Source: Flexivirga alba (GTDB lineage: Bacteria > Actinomycetota > Actinomycetes > Actinomycetales > Dermatophilaceae). Taken from it: a stretch of 64,000 nucleotides of DNA. The stretch covers positions 3,906,001-3,970,000 of the forward strand of contig NZ_JBHSWH010000001.1 in assembly GCF_042661025.1 (NCBI RefSeq), in the 5' to 3' direction. Made by a program: the position numbers and the translations under genes. The notes under the pieces are model-generated. The model saw only the letters and a list, made by a program, of their open reading frames with translations, did no database searches and was not told the origin of the DNA. Positions 22,219-30,984 of this stretch are shown here, one piece after another; position 1 is the stretch's first letter, and each line of letters opens with the position of its first letter.

Positions 22219-23633
22219 TTGCCGGGATGGTTCTGGCACCACGCGTGGAACACCTGCTCGTTCTTCTGCTGCTCCGGGTAGGTGTCGGCGAAGAGCGTCT
22301 TGCCGGTCTCCGGGTCGACCGTGACGAAGTAGAGCCAGCCGCCACTCGCCGGATGCAGGGCCGCCTTGATGGCCGCGAGCCCGGGGTTGTTGATCGGAGT
22401 CGGTGGCAGTCCGGTGTTGAGGTAGGAGTTGTACGGCCCCTTCTTGGCGCGCTGCTGGTCGGTCGTGGTGATCGTGCCGCGCTGCTTCTCGGCGTAGTGG
22501 ATCGTCGAATCGAGTTGCAGCGGCATACCTTGAGCCACGCGGTTCACGATGACACGGGCCACCTTGGGGCCGTCCTCGGCCAGCCGGGACTCGGCTTCCA
22601 CCAATGACGCCTCGACCATCACCTGATGCAGTTGGCTGTCCGGAATCTGCAGCGGTGCGACCTTCTTGCGCCACTCGGTGGCCATCGTGCGCAACTGCTG
22701 CTGGGCGGTCGTGCCCTTGCCGAAGTTGTAGGTCGACGGGAAGAGGTATCCCTCCAGGTGCCCGTCCGCCGCTGAGGGCAACCCGATCGAGGCCGCCGTC
22801 ACCTTCTGGTAGTCGGCGAGCGGCACCCCGGTCGCCTTGGACAACAGCGCGAAGATCTGGCTCGCCCACAAACCCTCGGGGATTGTGGTGCCCGTGCTCG
22901 AGAAGCTCTTGGGATCCAGCATCAGGGCGAGCGCCGACTGCGCACTCATCTTCTGTCGCAACTTGTAGCTACCCGGTTGGATCGAGCCGAAGTCGTGACT
23001 TGCGCCGGCGGCCGTGACGAAAGCGCCCGTCGACTTCACCACGCCGGCCTTGAGCAGGGTCTGCGCGATCGAGGTGCCGGAGTCACCCTCCTTGACCACG
23101 ATCGTCACCGAGCCAGTGCCGTTGCCGGCATAGTCGGGGCTGCTCTGGCTCATGCCCGGCAGGCTGATCCGCCCGACCCGGCTGACTGCGTAGCCTGCGC
23201 CGCCGACCACCAGCAACATCACCAGGACCAGCAGGAGGCAGGAGCGGCCCGCCCGTCGACGCCGGTGCCGCTGGATCTCCTCGTATGACGTGTGGCTTCC
23301 GTGCTGCTCGTGATCGTCCTCGCTGGCCCAGTCGTGAAAACCGGTCCACTCGCCGTCACCCGACGACGTTTCTCCCCCGCTGGGCTCCGGCAAATACTTC
23401 TCGGGCGCCCCGAAGGAGGGATGTGCTGACGCCGCAACGAACTCGGTCGTCTCGTCCTCGTGGGTCAGGTCCGGGCGCGGCTTCGCGGGGGCAGCTCGGC
23501 GTTCGCGTGCGGTGTTGGCTGGACGTGCCACGGGAGAAGCCGAAGCGGCCGCCCGACGCGCGCGGTCCCGTGCTTCACGGCGCGTGCGCGGGGCGGGTTC
23601 GCCCGCGGACGTCCCGTCTGGAGGAATGGTCAC
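22212..23633 (-). CDS. mltG: Endolytic murein transglycosylase MltG
   Basis: Membrane-anchored enzyme that cuts nascent glycan strands in peptidoglycan. 473 residues: a charged, disordered cytoplasmic tail of about 130 residues (RREARDRARRAAASASPVAR), one transmembrane helix (SCLLLVLVMLLVVGGAGYAV), and the extracellular YceG domain with VKEGDSGTSIAQTLLKAG, EGYLFPSTYNFGKGTTAQQ, and the catalytic region ASLVEAESRLAEDGPKVARV followed by LQLDSTIHYA. GTG start at 23633 shares a base with the ruvX stop. Confidence 0.94.
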   Translation of the reverse strand: MTIPPDGTSAGEPAPRTRREARDRARRAAASASPVARPANTARERRAAPAKPRPDLTHEDETTEFVAASAHPSFGAPEKYLPEPSGGETSSGDGEWTGFHDWASEDDHEQHGSHTSYEEIQRHRRRRAGRSCLLLVLVMLLVVGGAGYAVSRVGRISLPGMSQSSPDYAGNGTGSVTIVVKEGDSGTSIAQTLLKAGVVKSTGAFVTAAGASHDFGSIQPGSYKLRQKMSAQSALALMLDPKSFSSTGTTIPEGLWASQIFALLSKATGVPLADYQKVTAASIGLPSAADGHLEGYLFPSTYNFGKGTTAQQQLRTMATEWRKKVAPLQIPDSQLHQVMVEASLVEAESRLAEDGPKVARVIVNRVAQGMPLQLDSTIHYAEKQRGTITTTDQQRAKKGPYNSYLNTGLPPTPINNPGLAAIKAALHPASGGWLYFVTVDPETGKTLFADTYPEQQKNEQVFHAWCQNHPGKC

Positions 23634-24133
23634 TATCGCCTTTCCGTGTCAGCCCTGGACCCATGACGTGGCTTGCGTCCCCCAACGATCATTCCGGCAG
23701 GTTGGCCGGAAACACGCTCCGCGTCAAGCGCGACTTGCAGGATCAGCACAGCAGCCTGCTGATCGACCAGGTCACGGCGCCCCCGTTCACTGAGCCCACT
23801 GGCTCGCATCGCGCGGTGCGCGTCGATCGTCGTCATACGCTCATCGACCAGGCGGACGACGAGGTTCGGCGCGCGCCGGCGCAACGTTTTCGCCCAACCG
23901 CGCGCTGCTTCCGCGGCGGCCCGCTCGGTCCCGTCCAGGGACAACGGCAGGCCGACAACGACCTCGGCCGCACCACGTTCGGCGGCCAGGTCGGCCACCT
24001 CCTGTATGTCGGATTCGTCACCCGCACGCCGCAGGGTTCCCCACGGTGTCGCCAGGACGCCGTCCGGATCGCACACGGCGACGCCGACGCGGACACTGCC
24101 CACGTCGACGCCGATCCGTACGCCTGGCCTCAC
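23633..24133 (-). CDS. ruvX: RuvX/YqgF Holliday junction resolvase-like nuclease
   Basis: RNase H-fold protein linked to Holliday-junction resolution and pre-16S rRNA 5'-end maturation in other bacteria. 166 residues with RIGVDVGSVRVGVAVCDPDG (first catalytic Asp), VVVGLPLSLDGTE, RLVDERMTTIDAHRAM and RDLVDQQAAVLILQ (last catalytic Asp). GTG at 24133 overlaps the alaS stop (GTGA). The alaS-ruvX-mltG-aroE order is conserved in actinobacteria. Confidence 0.94.
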   Translation of the reverse strand: MRPGVRIGVDVGSVRVGVAVCDPDGVLATPWGTLRRAGDESDIQEVADLAAERGAAEVVVGLPLSLDGTERAAAEAARGWAKTLRRRAPNLVVRLVDERMTTIDAHRAMRASGLSERGRRDLVDQQAAVLILQVALDAERVSGQPAGMIVGGRKPRHGSRADTERR

Positions 24134-26845
24134 TGGACCCCGGTGAGCGTCTGCAACTGGCCCTCGACCGCCTCGAGCGCGGCGCCGACCGCCGAGGCGT
24201 CGGTGCCGCCGCCCTGTGCGAGGTCCGACTTGCCGCCACCGCCGCCACCGAGTACGCCAGCAGCGGTGCGCACCAGGTCGCCCGCCTTGATGCCGCGGTC
24301 CCGTGCCCGAGCGTTCGTCGCCACGACGATCAGCGGTCGGCCCTTCGCCGAACCCGTCACGGCCACCACGCTCGGTGTCTCGTCGCCGAGCCGACCACGC
24401 AGACCGGTCACCAGTGAGCGCACTTCGTCCGCACCGAGCTCGCCACCGTCGTGGGTGAGCACGCGGACTCCCCGATATCGGACGCGCCGGTCAGCAACTC
24501 GCCAGCCTGCGCCTGCAGCTGTTGCTGGCGCAGCGTCGAGATCTCCCGCTCGGCGTTCTTGACCCGGGTCAACAACTCCTCCACACGCTCGCGCAACTCA
24601 CCGGGCTGAGCCTTCACCAACCGGCCGAGCTCCGCGACGATCGCGCGTTCCTTGGCCAGGTAGCGCAACGCATCCATGCCGACGAACGCCTCGACACGGC
24701 GCACGCCCGAACCCACCGACGACTCGCCGGTCAGTGTCAGGGCGCCCACCTGCGAGGAGTGCGCCACGTGGGTGCCACCGCAGAGCTCACGTGACCAGGG
24801 GCCACCGATCTCGATGACACGAACTTGCTCGTCATACGTCTCACCGAAGAGCGCGAGAGCGCCCCATTCGCGCGCTTCGGGCAGTGTCATGTACTGCGAA
24901 GAGACCGGCAGGTCCTGGCGGACCGCCAGGTTGGCGACCTCCTCGATCTCCGACCGCGTCTCCGGTGACAACGCACTGCTCCACGCGAAGTCGAGCCGCA
25001 GGTAGCCGGGCTTGTTGTAGGAGCCGCTCTGCAGCGCCGACGGGCCGAGCACCTGCCGTAGCGCCGCATGCACAACGTGCGTGCCGGAGTGCGCCTGGCA
25101 CGCCGAGATGCGCCAGTCGGGATCGACTTGCGCCTCGACCTGCTCGCCGACCTTCACCTCACCGGACGCGACCTCGACGGTGTGCACCACGAGGCCCTTG
25201 ACCGGACGCTGCACGTCGAGCACTCGCAGCTGGCCGGTCGGTGTCGTGATGACGCCTTCGTCGGCGATCTGTCCACCGGACTCGGCGTAGAAGGACGTGC
25301 GGTCGAGCACGACCTGGCCAGTCGCGCCCTGCTCGAGCCCCTCGACACGAGCACCGTCCGACACCAGGCCAACGACCTTGCCTTCGGTCGAAAGTGCTTG
25401 GTACGCCTGCCAATCGGTCGCTCCGAGCGCGCGCAGTTCTTTCCAGACCTCAGTGTGCGCGTGACCGGCCTTCTTCGACTTCGCGTCCGCCTTCGCACGC
25501 TCGCGCTGCTGGGTCATCAGCCGGGTGAAGCCGTCACGGTCCACCTGGACGCCCTGCTCCGCCGCCATCTCGAGAGTCAGGTCGATCGGGAAACCATAAG
25601 TGTCGTGCAGCGCGAAGGCCTCCGAGCCGGGCAACGTCGGGGTGCTGCTGCCGCCCAGGGCGGCGGACGACTGCTTGGCCTTTGTCACCGCGGTGTCCAG
25701 GATCGTTGTGCCCTGGTCGAGGGTGCGCCGGAAGGCATCTTCCTCGCCATACGCGATCTGGCTGATCCGGCCGAAGTCGGCCTCCAGCTCCGGGTATGAC
25801 GCCTTCATCCGGTCCAGGCTGATCGGCAGCAGCTGCGGCAGCACCTTGTCGCGGTAACCGAGCAGTCGCATGGCACGGACCGCGCGCCGCAGCATCCGGC
25901 GCAGCACGTAGCCGCGGCCCTCATTGCCGGGCGTGACACCGTCACCGATCAGCATCAGCGAGGACCGCACATGGTCGGCGACCACCCGCAGGTGTATGTC
26001 GTCCGGGTGGCTCGACGTCGCGGCGTGGCCGGAGTGCGCGCCGTAGACCTTGCCGGTCATCTGCGCGGCTTGCGCGAGCACCGGGTAGACCTCGTCGATC
26101 TCGTAGAGGTTGTCCTTGCCCTGCAGCAGGGTTGCCATCCGTTCCAGGCCCATGCCGGTGTCGATGTTGCGCTTCGGCAGCGGACCGGACACGTCGAAGT
26201 CCGGCTTGCTCCGGACCTCCGACAACAGCTCCTGCATGAAGACGAGGTTCCAGAACTCCATGAAGCGGTCCTCGTCGACCGCCGGGCCGCCGTCCGCGCC
26301 ATACTCCGAACCACGGTCGTAGAAGAGCTCCGAGCAGGACCGCCCGGGCCTGGCACCCCCATGTGCCAGTAGTTGTCGTTGGCGTCCCGACGGGTGATGC
26401 GATCGACGGGTATGCCGATCTGCTCGTGCCAGATCGCGAACGCTTCGTCGTCGTCGGTGTAGACCGTCGGCCAGATCCGCTCCGCGTCCAGCCCGTAGCC
26501 ACCGTCGTCGACGGAGGAGGTGATCAGTCCCCACGCGAGACGGATCGCGCCTTCCTTGAAGTAGTCGCCGAAACTGAAGTTGCCGTTCATCTGGAAGAAC
26601 GTGCCGTGCCGAGAGGTCTTTCCGACCTCCTCGATGTCGCCGGTCCGCACGCACTTCTGCACGCTGGTCGCCCGGTCCCAGGGCGGCGTCTGCTGGCCCA
26701 GGAAGTAGGGCTTGAACGGCACCATGCCGGCGTTCACGAACAGCAGGTTCGGGTCGTCATAGATCAGGGGCGCGGAAGGCACAACGGTGTGCTTGTTCCG
26801 CTCGAAATAGTCCAGCCAACGTCGCCGGATCTCCGCGGTTTCCAT
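24130..26845 (-). CDS. alaS: Alanyl-tRNA synthetase, two one-base frameshifts
   Basis: Charges tRNA-Ala. Translation starts at ATG 26845 (METAEIRRRWLDYFERNKHT) behind AAAGGA. The catalytic domain runs to DANDNYWHMGVPGPGG, where the frame shifts (near 26348) and continues as CSELFYDRGSEYGADGG. The editing domain has SGTHVVHAALRQVL and GALALFGETYDEQVRVIEIG. A second shift near 24470 (TCGGGGAG, one G lost) joins GASDIG to GVRVLTHDGGELG and the DHHA1 C-terminus with VLGGGGGGKSDLAQGGGTD. Corrected length 905 residues, normal. An essential gene, so the shifts are probably sequence errors. Confidence 0.93.
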
Positions 26846-26870
26846 CATCAATTCCTTTACGTAGCGCGCC

Positions 26871-26917
26871 AAGGTGGTCGAGTAGGGCGAGCCGCTAGGC
26901 GAGCCCGTATCGAGACC
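26871..26917. repeat. Dispersed palindromic repeat, copy B (upstream of alaS)
   Basis: AAGGTGGTCGAGTA and GTATCGAGACC flank a stem GGGC-GA-GCC / GGC-GA-GCCC with loop GCTA. It lies between the DUF6167 gene and alaS, so it could act as a transcript boundary or processing site. Same family as 10835-10882 and 39064-39110. Confidence 0.85.
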
Positions 26918-26958
26918 TCAGGTCGATCGGTGCTTTCTGGCAGGTCGGAAGCGGGGCC

Positions 26959-27174
26959 TTACCGGCCCTCGATAGCTCGCGCGTCAGTGGTGACACGCTC
27001 ACCGGGAAGGGTGAGATGCGTGTCCATCGCCAGCACCTCGCGCAACTGCGCCTCCCGGGCACCCATGCCGTTCCGGACGTCTTCTCGGAAACGTGCCACT
27101 TGCTCACGCGTGTCCGGCCGGCTCGCGAACGCGACCCCGGCCGCAGCCACCGTCACCGGCAACAGCCACTTCAT
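26959..27174 (-). CDS. DUF6167-like small protein
   Basis: 71 residues: a short hydrophobic N-terminal helix (KWLLPVTVAAAGVAFASR), then a charged amphipathic tail (TREQVARFREDVRNGMGARE). Position between a DUF948 protein and alaS matches the DUF6167 family in many actinobacteria; the name rests on that memory and not on a search. ATG overlaps the DUF948 stop by 4 bp. Function unknown, probably membrane-associated. Confidence 0.7.
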   Translation of the reverse strand: MKWLLPVTVAAAGVAFASRPDTREQVARFREDVRNGMGAREAQLREVLAMDTHLTLPGERVTTDARAIEGR

Positions 27175-27557
27175 GACCGGTCACCGACTTTGTTCAGCGG
27201 CTTGGTCCGCCGCGAGTCCACCGCGGAGCGCACGCCATACGAGAATGCGGCGATCTTGATCAGCGGCCGCCCGACCGTCGCCGTCGCGACCGAGGTCAGC
27301 GCGCTCACGTTGGTCGTCATCGTCGCGACATTGGAGGAAATGGTGTCGATCCTGGAAAGTTGCTGGTTGGTCGCCGCCACCGTGTCGGTGACTTCGCGCA
27401 GCAGCGGCACCGTCTCGTCGGTGATCTCACGCACGCCCGCCCGGGTCTCGTCGAGCACCTTGCCGGCCTTGCCCACAACAGACCCCATGCGCAGCACAAG
27501 GACGACGAACGCCAACGCGGCGATCATCCCGGCCAGGTCCCCAAGGGACACACTCAT
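27171..27557 (-). CDS. DUF948 membrane protein
   Basis: 128 residues from ATG 27557: one N-terminal transmembrane helix (LAGMIAALAFVVLVLRMGSV) followed by a long coiled-coil-like region (VLDETRAGVREITDETVPLL, EVTDTVAATNQQLSRIDTIS) and VGRPLIKIAAFSYGVRSA near the end, as in DUF948 proteins. Coupled to the DUF6167-like gene and upstream of alaS, a conserved trio of unknown role. Confidence 0.85.
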   Translation of the reverse strand: MSVSLGDLAGMIAALAFVVLVLRMGSVVGKAGKVLDETRAGVREITDETVPLLREVTDTVAATNQQLSRIDTISSNVATMTTNVSALTSVATATVGRPLIKIAAFSYGVRSAVDSRRTKPLNKVGDRS

Positions 27558-27613
27558 GACAGTCCTCGTTCCATGGATGCTGCCTAGCCTAGCGAAACGG
27601 GCGGTATGACGAC

Positions 27614-27651
27614 GCCTGGCCCATGACACCGCGTGGTGTCATGGGCCAGGC
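27614..27651 (-). terminator. Terminator of the peptide ABC operon: 17-bp perfect stem, 4-base loop
   Basis: Arms 27614-27630 and 27635-27651 are perfect inverse complements (GCCTGGCCC... / ...GGGCCAGGC) with loop GCGT. It lies 18 bp after the oppF-like stop and before the DUF948 gene, so it separates the ABC operon from the alaS cluster. Confidence 0.85.
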
Positions 27652-27668
27652 ATCGACAAGAAACCGGA

Positions 27669-28799
27669 TCAGGACGCTTCGACGTCAGCGACCAGGTTGG
27701 ACTTCACCTCCGGGAAGTGGCACGCGATCGTGTGCTCCGGCTTGTCCGCAGCCGGCTCCAGTGGCGGCTCCTCGGCGGCACAGATCTCCTGTGCCTTCCA
27801 GCAGCGCGTCCGGAAGCGGCAACCGCTCGGCGGGTCGATCGGGCTCGGCACATCGCCGATCAAGCGGATCCGCTCGTTCGGCACCGCACCACGCACGACA
27901 TTGAGGTCGGGCGCGGCGGACAGCAGAGCCTGGGTGTAGGGATGCTGCGGCTTCTCGTAGATGTCCTCGCGGTCGCCGACCTCGACCATCTTGCCGAGGT
28001 ACATCACCGCGATCCGGTCACAGAAATGCCGGACGATGCCGAGGTCGTGCGCGATGAAGACGAAGGCGATGCCGAGGTCACGCCGCAGCTGGGTCATCAG
28101 GTTCATGACCTGCGCCTGGATCGACACGTCCAGCGCGGAGACCGGCTCATCGGCGACCACGACCTTCGGCTCCACGGACAGCGCGCGAGCGATCCCGATC
28201 CGCTGGCGCTGGCCACCGGAGAATTCGTTCGGGTACCGGTTGACGTGCTCCGGGTTCAGCCCGACGATCTCGAGAAGCTCCTGGACCCGCGACTTGACCT
28301 TGTTCTTGGGCACCAGACCGTGGATCTCCAGCGGCGCCCCGATGATCTTCATGACCGTGAAACGTGGATTCAATGATCCGTAGGGGTCCTGGAAGATCAT
28401 CTGGATGTCACGGCGCATCGGCCGCAGCTGCTTCTCCTTCAGGTTCGCGATCTCGCGCCCCTGGAACTCGATCGAGCCGCTGGTCGGCTCCAGCAGCCGG
28501 GTCACCAGGCGACCGGTGGTCGTCTTGCCACAACCGGACTCACCAACCAGGCCGAGGGTTTCGCCCTTGGCCAGGTCGAAGCTCACTCCGTCGACCGCAC
28601 GAGTCTGCAGCGTCTTCGGAAAGAGACCGGTGTATTCCTTCACCGGGAAGTGCTTGACCAGGTCCTTGACCGTCAGCAGGACCTCGCGGTCTCGCTTCGA
28701 CTCGTGCACGATCGGTTCAGTGGGTTGGGCGTCTGCGTCGGACTTGCGGATGTCGACGGTGCCTGCGCCTTGGTCGGCGTCAGTAATGTTGTCAGTCAT
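27669..28799 (-). CDS. Peptide/nickel ABC transporter ATP-binding protein (OppF/DppF type)
   Basis: 376 residues. Walker A GLVGESGCGKTTTGRLV, ABC signature FSGGQRQRIGIARAL, Walker B KVVVADEPVSALD, and a C-terminal oligopeptide-transporter domain with CRFRTRCWKAQEIC. A typical N-terminal VKDLVKHFPVKEY marks the OppF/DppF half. With the 28803-29894 protein it forms the ATPase dimer of the importer. ATG at 28799, 4 bp after its partner. Last gene of the transporter operon, followed by a strong hairpin. Confidence 0.93.
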   Translation of the reverse strand: MTDNITDADQGAGTVDIRKSDADAQPTEPIVHESKRDREVLLTVKDLVKHFPVKEYTGLFPKTLQTRAVDGVSFDLAKGETLGLVGESGCGKTTTGRLVTRLLEPTSGSIEFQGREIANLKEKQLRPMRRDIQMIFQDPYGSLNPRFTVMKIIGAPLEIHGLVPKNKVKSRVQELLEIVGLNPEHVNRYPNEFSGGQRQRIGIARALSVEPKVVVADEPVSALDVSIQAQVMNLMTQLRRDLGIAFVFIAHDLGIVRHFCDRIAVMYLGKMVEVGDREDIYEKPQHPYTQALLSAAPDLNVVRGAVPNERIRLIGDVPSPIDPPSGCRFRTRCWKAQEICAAEEPPLEPAADKPEHTIACHFPEVKSNLVADVEAS

Positions 28800-28802
28800 C
28801 GA

Positions 28803-29894
28803 TCACTCCAGCGTGGGGGCGACTTCGTCGGCGAAGATCGCGGCGGGGTCGGCCAAGTGGCAGCGGGTGAGTCGTCCCGGCTCACCCGGCACTTCGAGGA
28901 ATTCGGGCATCTCGGTCACACACCGATTGTTCGGGACCCGATCCGAGTACCCACACCGGGGCTCGAACGAACAACCGTTCGGCAGGTGCAGCAGGCTCGG
29001 CGGGTTGCCGGGGATCGGCTTCAAGTCCGAACCGACGTCTGCGGTCAACGACGGCACCGAGCTCAACAGGCCCCAGGTGTAGGGCATCCGCGGGTTGGCC
29101 AGGATGTCCTGTGCGGTGCCGTGCTCGACACTGCGACCGGCATACATCACCAGCACGTGGTCCGCGACTTCGGCAACCACGGCCAGATCGTGGGTGATCA
29201 TGATGATCGCCGAACCGAACTCGCTCTGCAGGTCGTTCATCAGATCCAGGATCTGGGCCTGCACCGTGACGTCCAGCGATGTCGTTGGTTCGTCCGCGAT
29301 CAGCAGCTTCGGGTCGTTGACCAGGCCGAGGGCGATCATCGCTCGCTGGCGCATACCGCCGGAGAACTCGAAGGGGTACTGCTTGGCCCGGCGGTCCGGG
29401 TTGGGGACCCCGACGCGATCCAGCATCTCCACGGCACGCTTGGCAGCGACCGACCTGGAGACCTTGTGATGCGCGAGATACCCCTCGGCGATCTGAGCGC
29501 CGACCTTCTTGAAGGGGTGCAGTGAGGACTGCGGATCCTGGAAGATCATCGCCATCGTCTCGCTGCGCAGCTTACGGAAATCTGACTGCGACGCTCCGAC
29601 GAGCTCCTGGCCGTCCAGCCTGATCGAGCCACTGATCCGGCTGCGCTTCGGGTCGTGCAGACCCATGACGGCCATTGACGACACGCTCTTGCCCGAGCCG
29701 GACTCGCCGACGATCGCCAGCGTCTGGCCGGCCTTCACTTCGTAGGACACGCCGTTGACCGCGCTGAGCAAGCCCTCCTCGGTCGGGAACTGCACCTTGA
29801 GGTCCTCGACGGTGAGGACGACGGGGGCGTTCGGGTCCAGGGGTGGACGGCGTTGAGTGCCCGGCTCGCCGGCCGGTGATGTTGTCTGGGTCAT
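28803..29894 (-). CDS. Peptide/nickel ABC transporter ATP-binding protein (OppD/DppD type)
   Basis: 363 residues from ATG 29894, which overlaps the permease stop (ATGA). Walker A AIVGESGSGKSVSSMAV, a Q-loop in AMIFQDPQSSLHPFKKVG, signature FSGGMRQRAMIALGL, Walker B KLLIADEPTTSLD, and the C-terminal CSFEPRCGYSDRVPNNRC domain. Upstream in-frame sequence is the shadow of the permease gene and was not used. Confidence 0.93.
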   Translation of the reverse strand: MTQTTSPAGEPGTQRRPPLDPNAPVVLTVEDLKVQFPTEEGLLSAVNGVSYEVKAGQTLAIVGESGSGKSVSSMAVMGLHDPKRSRISGSIRLDGQELVGASQSDFRKLRSETMAMIFQDPQSSLHPFKKVGAQIAEGYLAHHKVSRSVAAKRAVEMLDRVGVPNPDRRAKQYPFEFSGGMRQRAMIALGLVNDPKLLIADEPTTSLDVTVQAQILDLMNDLQSEFGSAIIMITHDLAVVAEVADHVLVMYAGRSVEHGTAQDILANPRMPYTWGLLSSVPSLTADVGSDLKPIPGNPPSLLHLPNGCSFEPRCGYSDRVPNNRCVTEMPEFLEVPGEPGRLTRCHLADPAAIFADEVAPTLE

Positions 29895-30889
29895 TTCAGC
29901 TTCACTGTCGGGTCGACGGCAACGTAGAGGAGATCGACTATCAGGTTTCCGAGCACGATGAATGTCGCACCGACCAATACGGTTCCGGCAATGACCGGCA
30001 GGTCGTTGGTGCTGATGGCATCGAGCCCGAGCCGGCCGATGCCTCGAACATTGAACACTTGCTCGGTGAAGATCGATCCGGACAACTGGAGAGCGACATC
30101 CACACCGATCAGCGTCAGGTATGGCGCCACCGTCGCGCGCAACGCATGTCGCCACACCACGTCCCGTTCCGGGATGCCCTTGGACCGGGCAGTACGCACG
30201 AAGTCGCTTGCCAGAGTGTTGATCATGAAGGCTCGCACATATCGCACGTAGGTCATGGCGTTGAACAATCCGAAGATGATCCAAATCGCGATGAACCCGG
30301 TGAACCACGTCCCGGGGCTCTGGGTGAGCGGCGTGTAACCGGTGGCCGGCAGCACGTTCCAGGTGAAGATGAGGTAGAGGTTCAGGATCAGCGCGATCGC
30401 GTAGTAAGGCATCGAGCTGATGACCTGGGAGATTCCCACCAAGGCCCGATCCAGGGGTGAGCCTCGGTTGCGTCCGCAGACCACGCCGAGCAGCAGCCCG
30501 AGCGGAACAAAGATCACCATGCCGCCGAAGACGATCGTGAAGGTGACCGGCATGACCTGTTTGACCTGGTCGGTCACCGATTGACTCTGCACATAGGACC
30601 AGCCGAGGCACGGTGCGGAGCAATGGCCGGTGACTTCACCGTCGTTGGTGATGTCGCGTCCGACGACCAGGCCCTTCACGTAGGTCCCGAACTGATCGAC
30701 AACCGGCTTGTCCAAGCCGAGCCCGTGGTTGATGTCGTGCACCCGCTGGTTGGTGCACTTGGTCCCGCAGATCTGGTACGCGACGCCGTCCTTGGCCGGT
30801 CCGGTGAAGAACAGGCCGAAGGTCAGCACGATTGTCGCGAACAGCACCGAGATCGCGAGTAGCAACCTTCGGGCGATGTAGACGATCAC
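29891..30889 (-). CDS. Peptide/nickel ABC transporter permease (OppB/DppB type)
   Basis: 332 residues with about six transmembrane helices; begins IVYIARRLLLAISVLFATIV and carries the permease EAA-like loop in ARSKGIPERDVVWRHALRAT, which docks onto the ATPases, then GSIFTEQVFNVRGIGRLG. A 70-residue outside loop with two Cys pairs (ICGTKC and HCSAPC) lies after helix 1, which is unusual and may form disulphides. Follows the binding protein gene at 30985 after an imperfect hairpin. Confidence 0.92.
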   Translation of the reverse strand: MIVYIARRLLLAISVLFATIVLTFGLFFTGPAKDGVAYQICGTKCTNQRVHDINHGLGLDKPVVDQFGTYVKGLVVGRDITNDGEVTGHCSAPCLGWSYVQSQSVTDQVKQVMPVTFTIVFGGMVIFVPLGLLLGVVCGRNRGSPLDRALVGISQVISSMPYYAIALILNLYLIFTWNVLPATGYTPLTQSPGTWFTGFIAIWIIFGLFNAMTYVRYVRAFMINTLASDFVRTARSKGIPERDVVWRHALRATVAPYLTLIGVDVALQLSGSIFTEQVFNVRGIGRLGLDAISTNDLPVIAGTVLVGATFIVLGNLIVDLLYVAVDPTVKLK

Positions 30890-30919
30890 GTAGTGGCTCC
30901 TAGAAGATGATGACCCGCT

Positions 30920-30963
30920 GGTGACCGGAGCGGAAGAGGAGCACTCTCCACGCCCCGGTCACC
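30920..30963 (-). terminator. Intraoperon hairpin between binding protein and permease
   Basis: A 9-bp inverted repeat (GGTGACCGG / CCGGTCACC) with a 26-base loop lies between the binding-protein stop and the permease start. Such hairpins often protect or attenuate so that more binding protein than permease is made. Modest support. Confidence 0.5.
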
Positions 30964-30984
30964 GATGGGATATGACTACCGACG

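Noticed and set aside
26849..26958. T-box or other leader upstream of alaS
   Set aside because: Only the palindromic repeat is present; no GGTGGNACCGCG core or specifier stem.
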